Shown piece by piece: positions 54,668-63,451 of a DNA stretch of 64,000 nt (the first letter of the stretch is position 1; each line of letters starts with the position of its first letter). The stretch spans positions 248,001 through 312,000 of the forward strand of contig CAVUTD010000015.1 in the NCBI GenBank assembly GCA_963744345.1, written 5' to 3'. The notes beneath the pieces are model-generated. The model was given only the letters and a program-made list of their open reading frames with translations, was not told where the DNA came from and searched no databases. The DNA comes from DASTFP01 sp963744345. Lineage in GTDB: Bacteria > Verrucomicrobiota > Verrucomicrobiia > Chthoniobacterales > Terrimicrobiaceae. Position numbers and translations under genes: made by a program.

Positions 54668-54798
54668 GACTCGCGTATCGCGCCGTGCCCCAGCGCCACA
54701 TCGACGAGAGATGCTGCCAGAATCCGCGGCGACAATCCGAAGGGAATTCTTGTCGCAGAGCTACGATCTCAGGACAATGGTTTCCAGGCTGCTCTCAT

Positions 54799-55524
54799 TC
54801 AATTCGTCAACGATTCTAATGGTTGACCGAGAAGCTCGCGCATGGCGTTTTCGAGCTGTTGCGGATTGAGGACGAGGATTGTTTTCCCTGTTGTGCTAAT
54901 GAGCAGCTTCTCTCGAAGTCTGGCCAGCGTGCGCGAAAGCGTCTCGCTTGTAATGTTCAACTCGGCGGCCACGATGCGCTTAGGGTGTTCCAGCCGGATT
55001 TCGACCGGCGCGCTTTCATAGGGGTTCGGACAATGCTTGAGGAGCCAATGAATGCAACGTGCCTCGGCGTTTTTTAGCGTTAGATCATCGAGGAGCGCAA
55101 CCACGAGGCGCAGATGTTGGCTCATCGACGCGAGCATTCGCAACGAGAGTTCCGGCCGCTTGCGCAAGAGGGTCACAAATTCTGTTGTCGGAATAAGGAT
55201 GACAGCGCTCGGGGTCAGCGCACGCGCGCTGGCCGGATAGCCTTCTCCGGAGATGAGAGCAGCCTCGGCAAAAGCGTCACCGGAGTTAAAGACATGAATG
55301 ACTTGCACCTTCCCGGCGGCGCTCACCCGATGGACGTTGATCACGCCTCGCTGGACAAGGAAGAAACCCTCGCAGGGCTCTCCTTCGTGGAAAAGATATT
55401 CGCCTTTGTCCAGATTTCTTACGCTGGAAAACGAACTGATCTCAGCGATCTCGGCGGCAGGAAGTCCCGCAAAGATCCGCGAGCGGAGCAATGAATTCTC
55501 GATAAGATGATTTAAACGCGGCAT
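54799..55524 (-). CDS. Crp/Fnr-family transcriptional regulator (DNR/NnrR-like)
   Basis: 241 residues. An N-terminal cyclic-nucleotide-type beta-roll (GEYLFHEGEPCEGFFLVQRGVINV) is followed by a C-terminal winged helix: RIVAAELNITSETLSRTLARLREKLLI, whose SETLSR recognition helix suits TTGAT half-sites. The N-terminal Cys cluster of oxygen-sensing FNR is absent. A DNR/NnrR-type sensor of NO, possibly by haem, is therefore more likely than a direct oxygen sensor. It is divergent from the nitrate operon across 109 bp and converges with hmp. Confidence 0.88.
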   Translation of the reverse strand: MPRLNHLIENSLLRSRIFAGLPAAEIAEISSFSSVRNLDKGEYLFHEGEPCEGFFLVQRGVINVHRVSAAGKVQVIHVFNSGDAFAEAALISGEGYPASARALTPSAVILIPTTEFVTLLRKRPELSLRMLASMSQHLRLVVALLDDLTLKNAEARCIHWLLKHCPNPYESAPVEIRLEHPKRIVAAELNITSETLSRTLARLREKLLISTTGKTILVLNPQQLENAMRELLGQPLESLTN

Positions 55525-55593
55525 TTTCGCCAGCTTGCAGGGCTCAAACCAAGTTATCAGCTGCCGCGGAAAAGCCGAGTAATTTAGATTAGA

Positions 55594-55607
55594 TTGATTT
55601 GGATCAA
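55594..55607. promoter_or_regulatory. FNR/DNR-type box before the nitrate operon
   Basis: TTGATTTGGATCAA, a second perfect TTGAT-N4-ATCAA palindrome, in the 109-bp divergent gap. It is 26 bp upstream of the first nitrate gene ATG and 69 bp from the regulator ATG. It may serve both promoters. Confidence 0.75.
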
Positions 55608-55633
55608 GGAAAGCTCGCCCTTATCTGGCTAGC

Positions 55634-56689
55634 ATGGATGGCGTGTTCAGCACGTTGAACCTGCGGGCGCTCCTGGTCGCCACGTTGGCGACACTGTTGC
55701 TTATTGCCGGAGTCTTCGTAGGTTCGCGCCGCCTGCAAAACTTCGACGCGGCGCTGGTGCCGTATCTTTTCGGCACATTGTTTGCCGCGTTTGCGATCGT
55801 TTATCGGTACGTCGTGTGGCTTCAGCGGCCGCCGACAAGGCGCTATTTCAAACGTTCTTTCGAGTTGCTCTTCAGCGGCAAGATGTTGGCCTACGGCTGG
55901 GAGTTGCTGAAACATTTCATCGCGGACTTTCCGTTTCAGCGCTTCATCGCGCATCGCGGGCGTCGCCGGTTCTGGGGCCATTTTCTCATGTCATGGGGCT
56001 GCATGATCGCCTTTGCGGTCACCATCCCGCTGACCTTCGGCTGGATTCACTTCGGGCTCAAACAGGGCGGCATCAGCACCTACGAGGCGTACACGTTCGG
56101 GTTCAAAGTCATGGAGTTTCCGCTTAACAGCTTCATCGCCTACAACATCTTCCACATCCTCGATTGGTGCTCGTGGATGGTGATCGCAGGAGTGCTTATT
56201 TTCATGCGGCGCCGGCTGACCGACCTTGGCCAGATCGCGCTCCAGACGTTCGAAGGCGACTGGCTCCCATTGATCCTGTTACTGGCGATTTCTGTCACCG
56301 GGCTTGGATTGACATGGGACTATGACTTTATGGATGGCAAGTATTACCCGTTCATGGCCGTCACCCATGCGATCACGGTTATCCTCTTCCTTATTTGGAT
56401 TCCGTTCGGCAAATTTTTCCACATCATCCAGCGGCCCGCCCAGCTTGGGATCGCCATCTATCGCAAGGCTGGCGCCGAGGGTCCGCAGGCGGTGTGTCCG
56501 CACACCGGCCAGGCCTTCGCGTCGCAGATGCAGGTCGATGACCTCAAAGTCGTGACGAAGGAGCTTGGCTTCAATTACGACCTTGAAAACGGCGGTTCGC
56601 ATCTCGACCTGAGCCCGCAGGGCAAACGCGCCGCGCTTGCGAAGGCGCATCTCGCCGCCCGCCAGGAATCAGGGCAGTTTTTCGGCTAG
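55634..56689 (+). CDS. Polytopic membrane protein of nitrate reductase operon (NarI-like, probable haem b)
   Basis: 351 residues with about six to seven hydrophobic segments. His residues recur within or near them (LLKHFIADF, AHRGRRRFWGHFLM, YNIFHILDWCSW, AVTHAITVILFL, FFHIIQRP), as in di-haem cytochrome b quinol oxidising subunits. The C-terminal ~70 residues are soluble. By position it should carry electrons between the quinone pool and the molybdoenzyme. It begins the operon but has no clear Shine-Dalgarno, and the FNR box is very close, so a later start such as the GTG at 55643 is possible. Family call is by pattern. Confidence 0.7.
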   Translation: MDGVFSTLNLRALLVATLATLLLIAGVFVGSRRLQNFDAALVPYLFGTLFAAFAIVYRYVVWLQRPPTRRYFKRSFELLFSGKMLAYGWELLKHFIADFPFQRFIAHRGRRRFWGHFLMSWGCMIAFAVTIPLTFGWIHFGLKQGGISTYEAYTFGFKVMEFPLNSFIAYNIFHILDWCSWMVIAGVLIFMRRRLTDLGQIALQTFEGDWLPLILLLAISVTGLGLTWDYDFMDGKYYPFMAVTHAITVILFLIWIPFGKFFHIIQRPAQLGIAIYRKAGAEGPQAVCPHTGQAFASQMQVDDLKVVTKELGFNYDLENGGSHLDLSPQGKRAALAKAHLAARQESGQFFG

Positions 56690-56699
56690 TTTCGCTCGT

Positions 56700-59006
56700 A
56701 TGGCAAAACTTTCCGCCAGCGAAGAAGCTCTCATGACCCAGTTCGGGCCGCATCTGAATTATCCGCCGCGCGAGGGTTATCCCGGCCGCGACGAGCCGGA
56801 CAAGATTGTCGAGACGCATTGCTGCTTTTGCGGGATGCAATGCGGCATCAAGCTGCTGGTCAAAAACAACAAAGTCGTCGGTTTCGAGCCTTGGGAAGAG
56901 TTCCCGTTCAACCAGGGCCGGCTTTGCCCGAAAGGCGTCCAGCGTTACCTCCAGAACAATCATCCCGACCGGCTGCTGCATCCGCTCGAGCGAGCCGAGG
57001 GCGCCGGCTTCCAGCGCACCGATTGGGAGCACGGGCTCAGCCGCACGGTTTCGGAAATCCAGCGGATTCAGAGCAAATACGGTCCTGACGCCTTCGCGAT
57101 GCTCTCGGGCGTGTCGTTGACGAACGAAAAGAGCTATCTCGTTGGCAAGTTCGCCCGAATTGCGCTCAAGACACGCAATCTCGATTACAATGGGCGGCTG
57201 TGCATGGTGAGCGCTGGCGCGGGAAACAAGAAAGCGTTCGGCCTCGATCGCGGCTCGAACAATTATTCCGATCTTGCGCATGCCGAAGTGCTAATGATTT
57301 GCGGCACGAACGTCAGCGAGACGTTTCCCACGCTCACTCACTGGCTGTGGGACGCGCGCGACAAAGGCGCGAAGCTCATCGTTGTCGATCCTCGCCTGAC
57401 TCCTATTGCGCGCACCGCCGATCTGCACTTGCCGATTCGGCCGGGCCGCGATTCTGCGCTCTACGGCGCGATCCTCCACCAGCTCGTCAAGCATGACTGG
57501 CTGGACCACGAATTCATCGACAACTACACGAGCGGCTTCGACGAAACCGCGGCGGCGGTGAAGGATTACGACTTGGACTGGGCTGAGCAGGTCACCGGAA
57601 TTTCGAAAGAAAAAATCATGCTCGCCGCCGAGTGGTGGGGCAAAGCGAAGACCAGCTTCCTGATGCATGCGCGCGGCATTGAGCACCATTCCAAAGGAGT
57701 CGAGAACGTGAGCGCCTGCATCAATCTCGTGCTCGCGAGCGGCCGCATTGGCAAGCCGTATTGCGGCTACGCCACGATTACTGGCCAAGGCAATGGCCAG
57801 GGTGGACGTGAGCACGGCCATAAATGCGATCAGCTCCCAGGCAACCGCGACATCGAAAACCCGGAGCACCGGCGTTACATCAGCGAGGTATGGGGCATCG
57901 ACGAAAAAGACCTGCCGGGCAAAGGGCTCACCGCATATGAACTCATGCAGGCGATTCACCGGGGCGAGATCAAAGGGCTCATCTCGATTTGTTTCAATCC
58001 AGTCGTCTCCCTGCCCAACAACAACATGATCCGCGAGGCGCTGGAGAAGCTGGAATTCTACTGCGCGATTGATTTTTTCCTCAACGAAACCGCGCACTAT
58101 GCGGATATCGTTCTTGCTGGCTCGCTGCAGGAAGAGGAGGAAGGCACCGTGACCACCGCGGAGGGGCGGGTTACGCGAATCCGGCAGGCCGTGACGCCGC
58201 CAGGAGAAGCGCGCACCGATACCGAAATCCTGCTCGAGATCGCCCGCCGCCTCGGGGCCGAAAAGTATTTTTCGTTTCGCAGTTCCGAAGACATTTTCAA
58301 CGAGCTGCGTGTCGCTTCGAAAGGCGGCACGGCCGATTACTTCGGTATCACGTATGAGAAGATCGAGAAGAACATGGGCGTATTCTGGCCTTGCCCCAGC
58401 CTCGATCATCCAGGCACACCGCGACTCTGGGAGGACCGCAAATTCAAAACGCCCGACGGTAAAGCGCATTTCGTTGCCGTGACCTACCGCGATCCCGGCG
58501 AGGTGACCGACGCCGAATATCCTGTAATCCTCACGACCGGGCGGGTCGTCTCGCAATATCTCAGCGGCACGCAGACGCGCCGCATCGGGCGGCTGGTGGA
58601 TCAATATCCCGAGCCGCTTCTGGAGATTCACCCAAAGCTCGCCGCGCAATACGGCATTGCGGATCGCGAACTGGTGCGAGTGATCTCGCGGCGCGCCAGC
58701 GCCGAGTTTCCCGCACAGCTCGTCGAAACAATCCGCGAGGACACCGTTTTTGTTCCTTACCACTGGGCCGGCAAACAATCCATCAACCAACTCACCTCCG
58801 GAAATCTCGATCCGGTTTCGAAGATTCCGGAGTTTAAGGTGAGCGCCGTGCGTCTGGAGCCTCTTGGGAAAAGGGCGCCTCTGCCGACACAAAACAGCCT
58901 TCAACCGAGCGGCGGCTCGCCCGGACACCCCAGCCCGAAACCTCCTCCGGTTCATGAACTCGCCCGAGCCCCGAAAGAGTCCGCTCCCGCTTCGCACGCA
59001 TCTTAA
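56700..59006 (+). CDS. Molybdopterin nitrate reductase, NarB/NasA-like
   Basis: 768 residues from the ATG at 56700. A [4Fe-4S] motif C41-x2-C44-x3-C48-x27-C76 is followed by the MopB domains: YNGRLCMVSAGAGNKKAFG, MICGTNVSETFPTLTHWLW and ITGQGNGQGGREHGHKCDQL, the last typical of assimilatory-type nitrate reductases. The dinucleotide-binding domain follows (LTTGRVVSQYLSGTQTRR, PYHWAGKQSINQLTSG). It lacks a TAT signal, so it is cytoplasmic. The C-terminal ~35 residues are Pro-rich. Nitrate is the likely substrate because a NarK-type carrier follows; other oxyanions are possible. Confidence 0.85.
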   Translation: MAKLSASEEALMTQFGPHLNYPPREGYPGRDEPDKIVETHCCFCGMQCGIKLLVKNNKVVGFEPWEEFPFNQGRLCPKGVQRYLQNNHPDRLLHPLERAEGAGFQRTDWEHGLSRTVSEIQRIQSKYGPDAFAMLSGVSLTNEKSYLVGKFARIALKTRNLDYNGRLCMVSAGAGNKKAFGLDRGSNNYSDLAHAEVLMICGTNVSETFPTLTHWLWDARDKGAKLIVVDPRLTPIARTADLHLPIRPGRDSALYGAILHQLVKHDWLDHEFIDNYTSGFDETAAAVKDYDLDWAEQVTGISKEKIMLAAEWWGKAKTSFLMHARGIEHHSKGVENVSACINLVLASGRIGKPYCGYATITGQGNGQGGREHGHKCDQLPGNRDIENPEHRRYISEVWGIDEKDLPGKGLTAYELMQAIHRGEIKGLISICFNPVVSLPNNNMIREALEKLEFYCAIDFFLNETAHYADIVLAGSLQEEEEGTVTTAEGRVTRIRQAVTPPGEARTDTEILLEIARRLGAEKYFSFRSSEDIFNELRVASKGGTADYFGITYEKIEKNMGVFWPCPSLDHPGTPRLWEDRKFKTPDGKAHFVAVTYRDPGEVTDAEYPVILTTGRVVSQYLSGTQTRRIGRLVDQYPEPLLEIHPKLAAQYGIADRELVRVISRRASAEFPAQLVETIREDTVFVPYHWAGKQSINQLTSGNLDPVSKIPEFKVSAVRLEPLGKRAPLPTQNSLQPSGGSPGHPSPKPPPVHELARAPKESAPASHAS

Positions 59007-59040
59007 TCTCCCAGGCGTCTCTATTTAACCCCCACCGAAT

Positions 59041-59607
59041 ATGCTCCTTCAATTCAAGCAGGAAGAAGAATTCTTCATGGACCCGCAGCGTTGCATCGGC
59101 TGTCACGCGTGCGAGATGGCGTGCGCAGAGTGCGAGACGAACGGCCAGACGCCGATGGTGAGCGTCGACTACGTCGATCGTTACTACACACCGCAAACGA
59201 GCGTGCAGATCTGCATGCACTGTGAGGACCCGACGTGCGCCAAGGTGTGCCCCGCCGACGCGATTCAGAAAGACGAGTTTGGTATCGTCCACAGCGCCAA
59301 TACCGCTCGCTGCATCTCGTGCTCGAACTGCGTTTACGCATGCCCGTTTGGCGTCCCAAAAAAGGCCGAGCCGATGCAGCTCATGATCAAATGCAACATG
59401 TGCTACGACCGCACCAGCGCGGGCAAAAAACCGATGTGCGCCACCGTCTGCCCCAGTGGCGCGCTCTGGTACGGCACGCGCGAGAAGATGCGTGAGTTGC
59501 GTCCGAACAGCACCCCTGTGAACACGTTTCGCTTTGGCAAGCAGAGCGTAAAAACCAAAGTTAACGTAATGATGCCCAAGGGAAGTACAGAACTGATTGT
59601 GGATTGA
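59041..59607 (+). CDS. Four-cluster ferredoxin-type electron transfer subunit
   Basis: 188 residues with four Cys groups: CIGCHACEMAC (from ~20), CMHCEDPTCAKVC (~59), CISCSNCVYAC (~85) and CNMCYDRTSAGKKPMCATVC (~119). This is the DmsB/NrfC arrangement, four [4Fe-4S] clusters. It should pass electrons between the membrane subunit and the molybdoenzyme. It lies 34 bp downstream of the molybdoenzyme gene and 4 bp before the Rieske start. Confidence 0.9.
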   Translation: MLLQFKQEEEFFMDPQRCIGCHACEMACAECETNGQTPMVSVDYVDRYYTPQTSVQICMHCEDPTCAKVCPADAIQKDEFGIVHSANTARCISCSNCVYACPFGVPKKAEPMQLMIKCNMCYDRTSAGKKPMCATVCPSGALWYGTREKMRELRPNSTPVNTFRFGKQSVKTKVNVMMPKGSTELIVD

Positions 59608-59611
59608 GACT

Positions 59612-60136
59612 ATGAAGGAGACCGAAGCCCCTCTGACGTCCAAGCCCGCTTGGGCTGCCGATTTTCCCATTGACCGCGTCGAAGCCCAGCACGTGGCGCG
59701 GCGCGAGTTCGCAAAGTATCTTATTGTCGTCTCCGGAGGGCTGGCCGCGGGCAGCGCGTGGTTGGCCGTGCGCGACAAACTGTTCCCGCATCCGCCGATC
59801 ACCGGCGAGCATCTCATCTGCAAGAAACAGGATGTCCCCGTCGGCGGTACCCGTGCGTTCACGCTCCCGGGCAGTGCCCTGCCGTATATCCTCATCAATC
59901 TCGGCAATGACGAATGGCGTGCCTTTGAGCAGAAGTGCACGCATCTTTCCTGCGCCGTGTTTTACCAGCCGCACGAGGGGAAAATCGAATGCCCCTGCCA
60001 CAATGGCTGGTTCGACGCGCGCACCGGTGCGCCGCTGCAAGGCCCGCCTCAGCGCCCGCTGCCGCAGCTCCAGCTCGAAGTCCGCGGCGACGACATCTTC
60101 GTGGTGCCACCGAGGCACCACGAGCACACTGCCTAG
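59612..60136 (+). CDS. Rieske [2Fe-2S] protein with TAT-like anchor
   Basis: 174 residues from the ATG at 59612. A twin-arginine-like motif RREFAKYL at 30-37 leads into a membrane segment (LIVVSGGLAAGSAWLAV), so the domain should face the periplasm, as in Rieske proteins generally. The cluster ligands are C109-x-H111 and C127-x-x-H130 (CTHLSC and CPCHNGWFD), with C114 and C129 for the disulfide. Its place in a nitrate reductase operon is unusual. Confidence 0.9.
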   Translation: MKETEAPLTSKPAWAADFPIDRVEAQHVARREFAKYLIVVSGGLAAGSAWLAVRDKLFPHPPITGEHLICKKQDVPVGGTRAFTLPGSALPYILINLGNDEWRAFEQKCTHLSCAVFYQPHEGKIECPCHNGWFDARTGAPLQGPPQRPLPQLQLEVRGDDIFVVPPRHHEHTA

Positions 60137-60142
60137 AGCGCC

Positions 60143-61657
60143 ATGGCCGCTCCCCGACAAGCTCTCAGCCAGGCGCACCCGGCAAAGACCAATGTCCTCT
60201 CTGTCGGGCTTATCAATGTCCTGATCCTAATCGTCAGCCTGCAGATCTGGCTGCTTAGCGCGAGCGTGAATACTTCGCTAGGCGGGCACGTGAACATCGC
60301 CTGGACCGCTTTCTACGCGTCACTGGCGTTGTTTCTGGCCGGTTTGGTGACGCTGAGCTATCTGCCGCTGCCTATTCGCGTCCCGATAGTTGTGGAGCGA
60401 GAGGAGGCCTTCACGGACGCGGCGCTTGCCTGGCGGACACTCGCCATCAGCGCTGTGTCGCTCGCGCTCTCGTTTGCCGTGTGGTTCATGTGGTCGGCGA
60501 TCGCGGTGAAGCTCAACGACGCAGGTTTCGGTTTGACAAAAAACCAGCTCTTCTGGCTTACGGCTACGCCGGTGATCCTCGGCTCGCTTCTGCGAATTCC
60601 CTACGGGCTCATTGTCTCACGCTTTGGCAGCCGGCTCAGTTATGCGGCCGTCACTCTGCTGCTGCTCCTGCCTGCGCTCGGAACCGGCTTCGCGGTGCAA
60701 AATCCTAAGACACCTTACTGGGTGCTGCTTTTCTGGTCTGCCGTGACGGGAATTGCAGGAGCTAATTTTGCGACGTCGATGGCGACGGTGACACTCTGGT
60801 TTCCCAAGCAACTTCAGGGCTCGGCCCTCGGCATCAACGGCCTGGGGAATCTCGGTGTGACAATCGCCCAGTTTACCATCCCGCTGGTGATCGGGTTTTC
60901 CCTGCTAGGTGGTTCTGAGGCTTCGCCCGGCGCGGCTGTGCCGTCCATCCATCTGGGGAATGCCGGTTTCGTGTGGGTCCCAATCATCCTGATCTGTACC
61001 GCCGCGATCTGGTTTGGAACCAAGGACTATCCAGCTGAGCCCAAGACGCTCGCTTCTCAGCTCGTAGCCGGCAAACGGCTGCACACCTGGGTGCTTTCTA
61101 CGCTCTATTTCCTTACCTTCGGCTGTTTCGTCGCCATGGGCGCGTCGCTGCCGCTAATCATCAAGGAGGTCTTTGCTGCGGCACCCGGTGGGGCGCCGAA
61201 TCCCCTGCTTTTCGCGCCATGGGCGGCGGCGATCGCCACCGTAATGCGGCCCCTCGGAGGCTGGTTGGCGGACAAGTTCGGGGCGGGCTTGATCACCTCG
61301 ATTTCGATCGCAACCATGGCGGTCGGAGGCTTCAGCCTTTCGGCCTTTCTCCAGCCCGACGCGTTCGGACAATTCTTTGCCGTGATTCTCGTCATCTGCG
61401 CGGCAGCGGGACTGGGCAACGGCAGCGTGTTCAAGATCATCCCGCTCGTGCTTCCAAAAGAGGCGGGCGCGGCGATCGGCATCGTCAGTTGCCTGGGAGC
61501 GCTGGGAGGCTTCGTTCCACCACTCCTGCTGGGATGGACGATGGGTCGCCTTGGCAGCCCCGCCTGGGCTTACACCGGCATGGCTCTTTTCGCCATCCTG
61601 TGCCTGGCCGTGAACGGGTATTTCTATCATCGCCGCAATTCACCCAGCCACTGTTAA
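60143..61657 (+). CDS. narK: MFS nitrate/nitrite transporter, NarK/NasA type
   Basis: 504 residues, about 12 membrane segments. The nitrate signature shows in the glycine-rich helix SGVTGIAGANFATSMATVTLWFP-like stretch and GNGSVFKIIPLV in the second half, both typical of NarK/NrtP proteins. An Arg in LGSLLRIPYG would bind the anion. It imports nitrate and/or exports nitrite. Starts 6 bp after the Rieske stop, last gene of the operon. Confidence 0.9.
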   Translation: MAAPRQALSQAHPAKTNVLSVGLINVLILIVSLQIWLLSASVNTSLGGHVNIAWTAFYASLALFLAGLVTLSYLPLPIRVPIVVEREEAFTDAALAWRTLAISAVSLALSFAVWFMWSAIAVKLNDAGFGLTKNQLFWLTATPVILGSLLRIPYGLIVSRFGSRLSYAAVTLLLLLPALGTGFAVQNPKTPYWVLLFWSAVTGIAGANFATSMATVTLWFPKQLQGSALGINGLGNLGVTIAQFTIPLVIGFSLLGGSEASPGAAVPSIHLGNAGFVWVPIILICTAAIWFGTKDYPAEPKTLASQLVAGKRLHTWVLSTLYFLTFGCFVAMGASLPLIIKEVFAAAPGGAPNPLLFAPWAAAIATVMRPLGGWLADKFGAGLITSISIATMAVGGFSLSAFLQPDAFGQFFAVILVICAAAGLGNGSVFKIIPLVLPKEAGAAIGIVSCLGALGGFVPPLLLGWTMGRLGSPAWAYTGMALFAILCLAVNGYFYHRRNSPSHC

Positions 61658-61775
61658 GAAGCAAGGCTAGGGAGAAAAATCGTGCTCATGATTGTCGCCT
61701 TACTCCGGACCGAATACCAGCCGCGCGTGTCGCGCATTTTCCTACGCTTCGATCGCATAATCGTTGGATAATCGG

Positions 61776-62735
61776 ATGGATCTATCGACTAACTACCTTG
61801 GAATGAAGCTGCGCACGCCGCTCGTGCCTTCGGCTTCGCCGCTGTCGCGCAATATTGACGATGTGAAGCGCCTGGAGGATGCCGGCGCGGCCGCCGTTGT
61901 TTTTCACTCGGTCTTCGAAGAACAGCTTCAGACCAGCTCGAAAGCCGGAGACTTCAAAGTGGGGCCCGAGCTTTATCTCGATCACATCGCGCAGGCAAAG
62001 GATAGTGTAGGCATCCCTATCATCGGCAGTTTGAACGCGGCGAGACCGGGCAGCTGGATCCGCTACGCCCGACAGGTCCAGCAGGCGGGCGCCGACGCCC
62101 TCGAGCTAAGCATCTACGATATTCCCACAGAGATGGATCGCGACAGCAGCGAGGTCGAGCAAGTTTACATCGATATTCTGAAAGCTCTGAAATCGGAAGT
62201 CACCATCCCGATCGCAGTCAAGCTGAGTCCTTTCTTCAGCAACATGGCGAACATGGCTCGACGGTTCGACGAGGCCGGCGCAGATGCGCTGGTGCTCTTC
62301 AACCGTTTTTACCAGCCGGACATCGATCTCGGTAAACTTGATGTGGCGTTGACGCCCATTCTTAGCGTGCCGAGAGAGATGCGGCTTCCATTGCGATGGA
62401 TCGGCATTCTCTACGGCCGGGTCCGGGCGAATCTGGCAGCCAGCGGCGGCATTCATCGCGGGAGCGACGCGGTCAAGATGCTCCTTGCCGGTGCAGACGT
62501 GACAATGCTCTGCTCGGTCCTGCTGCGCCACGGAATCGAAGACATTCGCGTGCTGGAGGGGGAGTTGGGGGAGTGGCTGGAAAGAAACCGGCACGAGTCG
62601 ATTGAAGCAGTCAAAGGACTGGTGAGTCACAAGAATTGCTCGAACCCGAGCGCGTTCGAACGGGCTCATTATGCACGTGCGCTCGATAGCTACGACCCCA
62701 TGTTTCTCATGGCTGGCAAGCCCCATTTCGCCTGA
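61776..62735 (+). CDS. Dihydroorotate dehydrogenase-like flavoprotein
   Basis: 319 residues from the ATG at 61776 (MDLSTNYLGMKLRTPLVPSA). TIM-barrel FMN protein of the PyrD superfamily: LGMKLRTPLVPSASPLS, ALELSIYDIPTEMD, VKLSPFFSNM and GGIHRGSDAVKMLLAGADVTMLCS (phosphate-binding). The family name DHO dehydrogenase-like reflects fold, not proven reaction. It lies 118 bp beyond narK and is probably a separate unit. Confidence 0.85.
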   Translation: MDLSTNYLGMKLRTPLVPSASPLSRNIDDVKRLEDAGAAAVVFHSVFEEQLQTSSKAGDFKVGPELYLDHIAQAKDSVGIPIIGSLNAARPGSWIRYARQVQQAGADALELSIYDIPTEMDRDSSEVEQVYIDILKALKSEVTIPIAVKLSPFFSNMANMARRFDEAGADALVLFNRFYQPDIDLGKLDVALTPILSVPREMRLPLRWIGILYGRVRANLAASGGIHRGSDAVKMLLAGADVTMLCSVLLRHGIEDIRVLEGELGEWLERNRHESIEAVKGLVSHKNCSNPSAFERAHYARALDSYDPMFLMAGKPHFA

Positions 62736-62869
62736 CAGGTTGAGCCAGCTCAAAATCGATGCCGGAGTGACTCCTCGCAGCAAAGATGAACCTAGGCCCA
62801 TGAAGCGTTTCTGCGACGCGGATCTGCACGCTACGTTATCTTCCTTCCTCGCAATAGGATCGTCATGAA

Positions 62870-63451
62870 ATGAAGAGGTTTCTCGTGCTGGCGCTGCCGC
62901 CGTTTATCGTAAGTTGCGAGCGGACGGTCGTTCGCGAATACGAAGCGCCGAAGGAAACGTTCGCGCAGAAAGCGGCGGTGCGCGAACAGATCGAACAGGC
63001 GCAGAATTCTGCCCAAGCCCCCGCGATCAGTTTGAAGGCCCCTCCACATTGGCAACCGCAGCCGCCGGCGCCGATGCGGAAGGCCAGCTTTTTCGTCCAG
63101 GAAGCCGACGGAGCGAAGGTGGATATCTCTGTGACGAGCTTTCAGGGTGAGTCCGGCGGATTGCTGGCGAACATCAATCGCTGGCGCGGACAGCTTGGTC
63201 TCGATGCTGTCGATGCGGAGCAGCTCGAATCGACTATCGAACGACGCACCCTGGCCGGACGTGAGTTTGTGATCGTCGATTTCGCCAACGAGCAGGCTCC
63301 GGCCGACAAGAAGCAGCGGGTAATCGGAGCGATGGTGCCTGCGTCAGGCGAGACGTGGTTTTTCAAAATGACGGGCGACGACTCGCTGACTGCAGCGCAG
63401 AAACCCGCATTTCTTGAAGTGCTGGAATCCGCGGAATTTCGGAGAGAATGA
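62870..63451 (+). CDS. Putative lipoprotein upstream of ResB-like gene
   Basis: 193 residues. Signal and lipobox FIVSC with Cys at residue 16, then a Gln/Pro-rich spacer and a C-terminal domain (ASFFVQEADGAKVDISVTSF, ANINRWRGQLGLDAV, FVIVDFANEQAP, GETWFFKMTGDDSLT). Exported and lipid-anchored by prediction. It overlaps the ResB-like gene by ATGA, so it may act in cytochrome maturation or envelope function; this is inference from linkage. Confidence 0.8.
   Translation: MKRFLVLALPPFIVSCERTVVREYEAPKETFAQKAAVREQIEQAQNSAQAPAISLKAPPHWQPQPPAPMRKASFFVQEADGAKVDISVTSFQGESGGLLANINRWRGQLGLDAVDAEQLESTIERRTLAGREFVIVDFANEQAPADKKQRVIGAMVPASGETWFFKMTGDDSLTAAQKPAFLEVLESAEFRRE

Noticed and set aside
57291..58997. 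568-residue antisense open frame over the molybdoenzyme gene
   Set aside because: The sense frame holds clear Fe-S and molybdopterin motifs. The long antisense frame is a consequence of high GC and codon bias.
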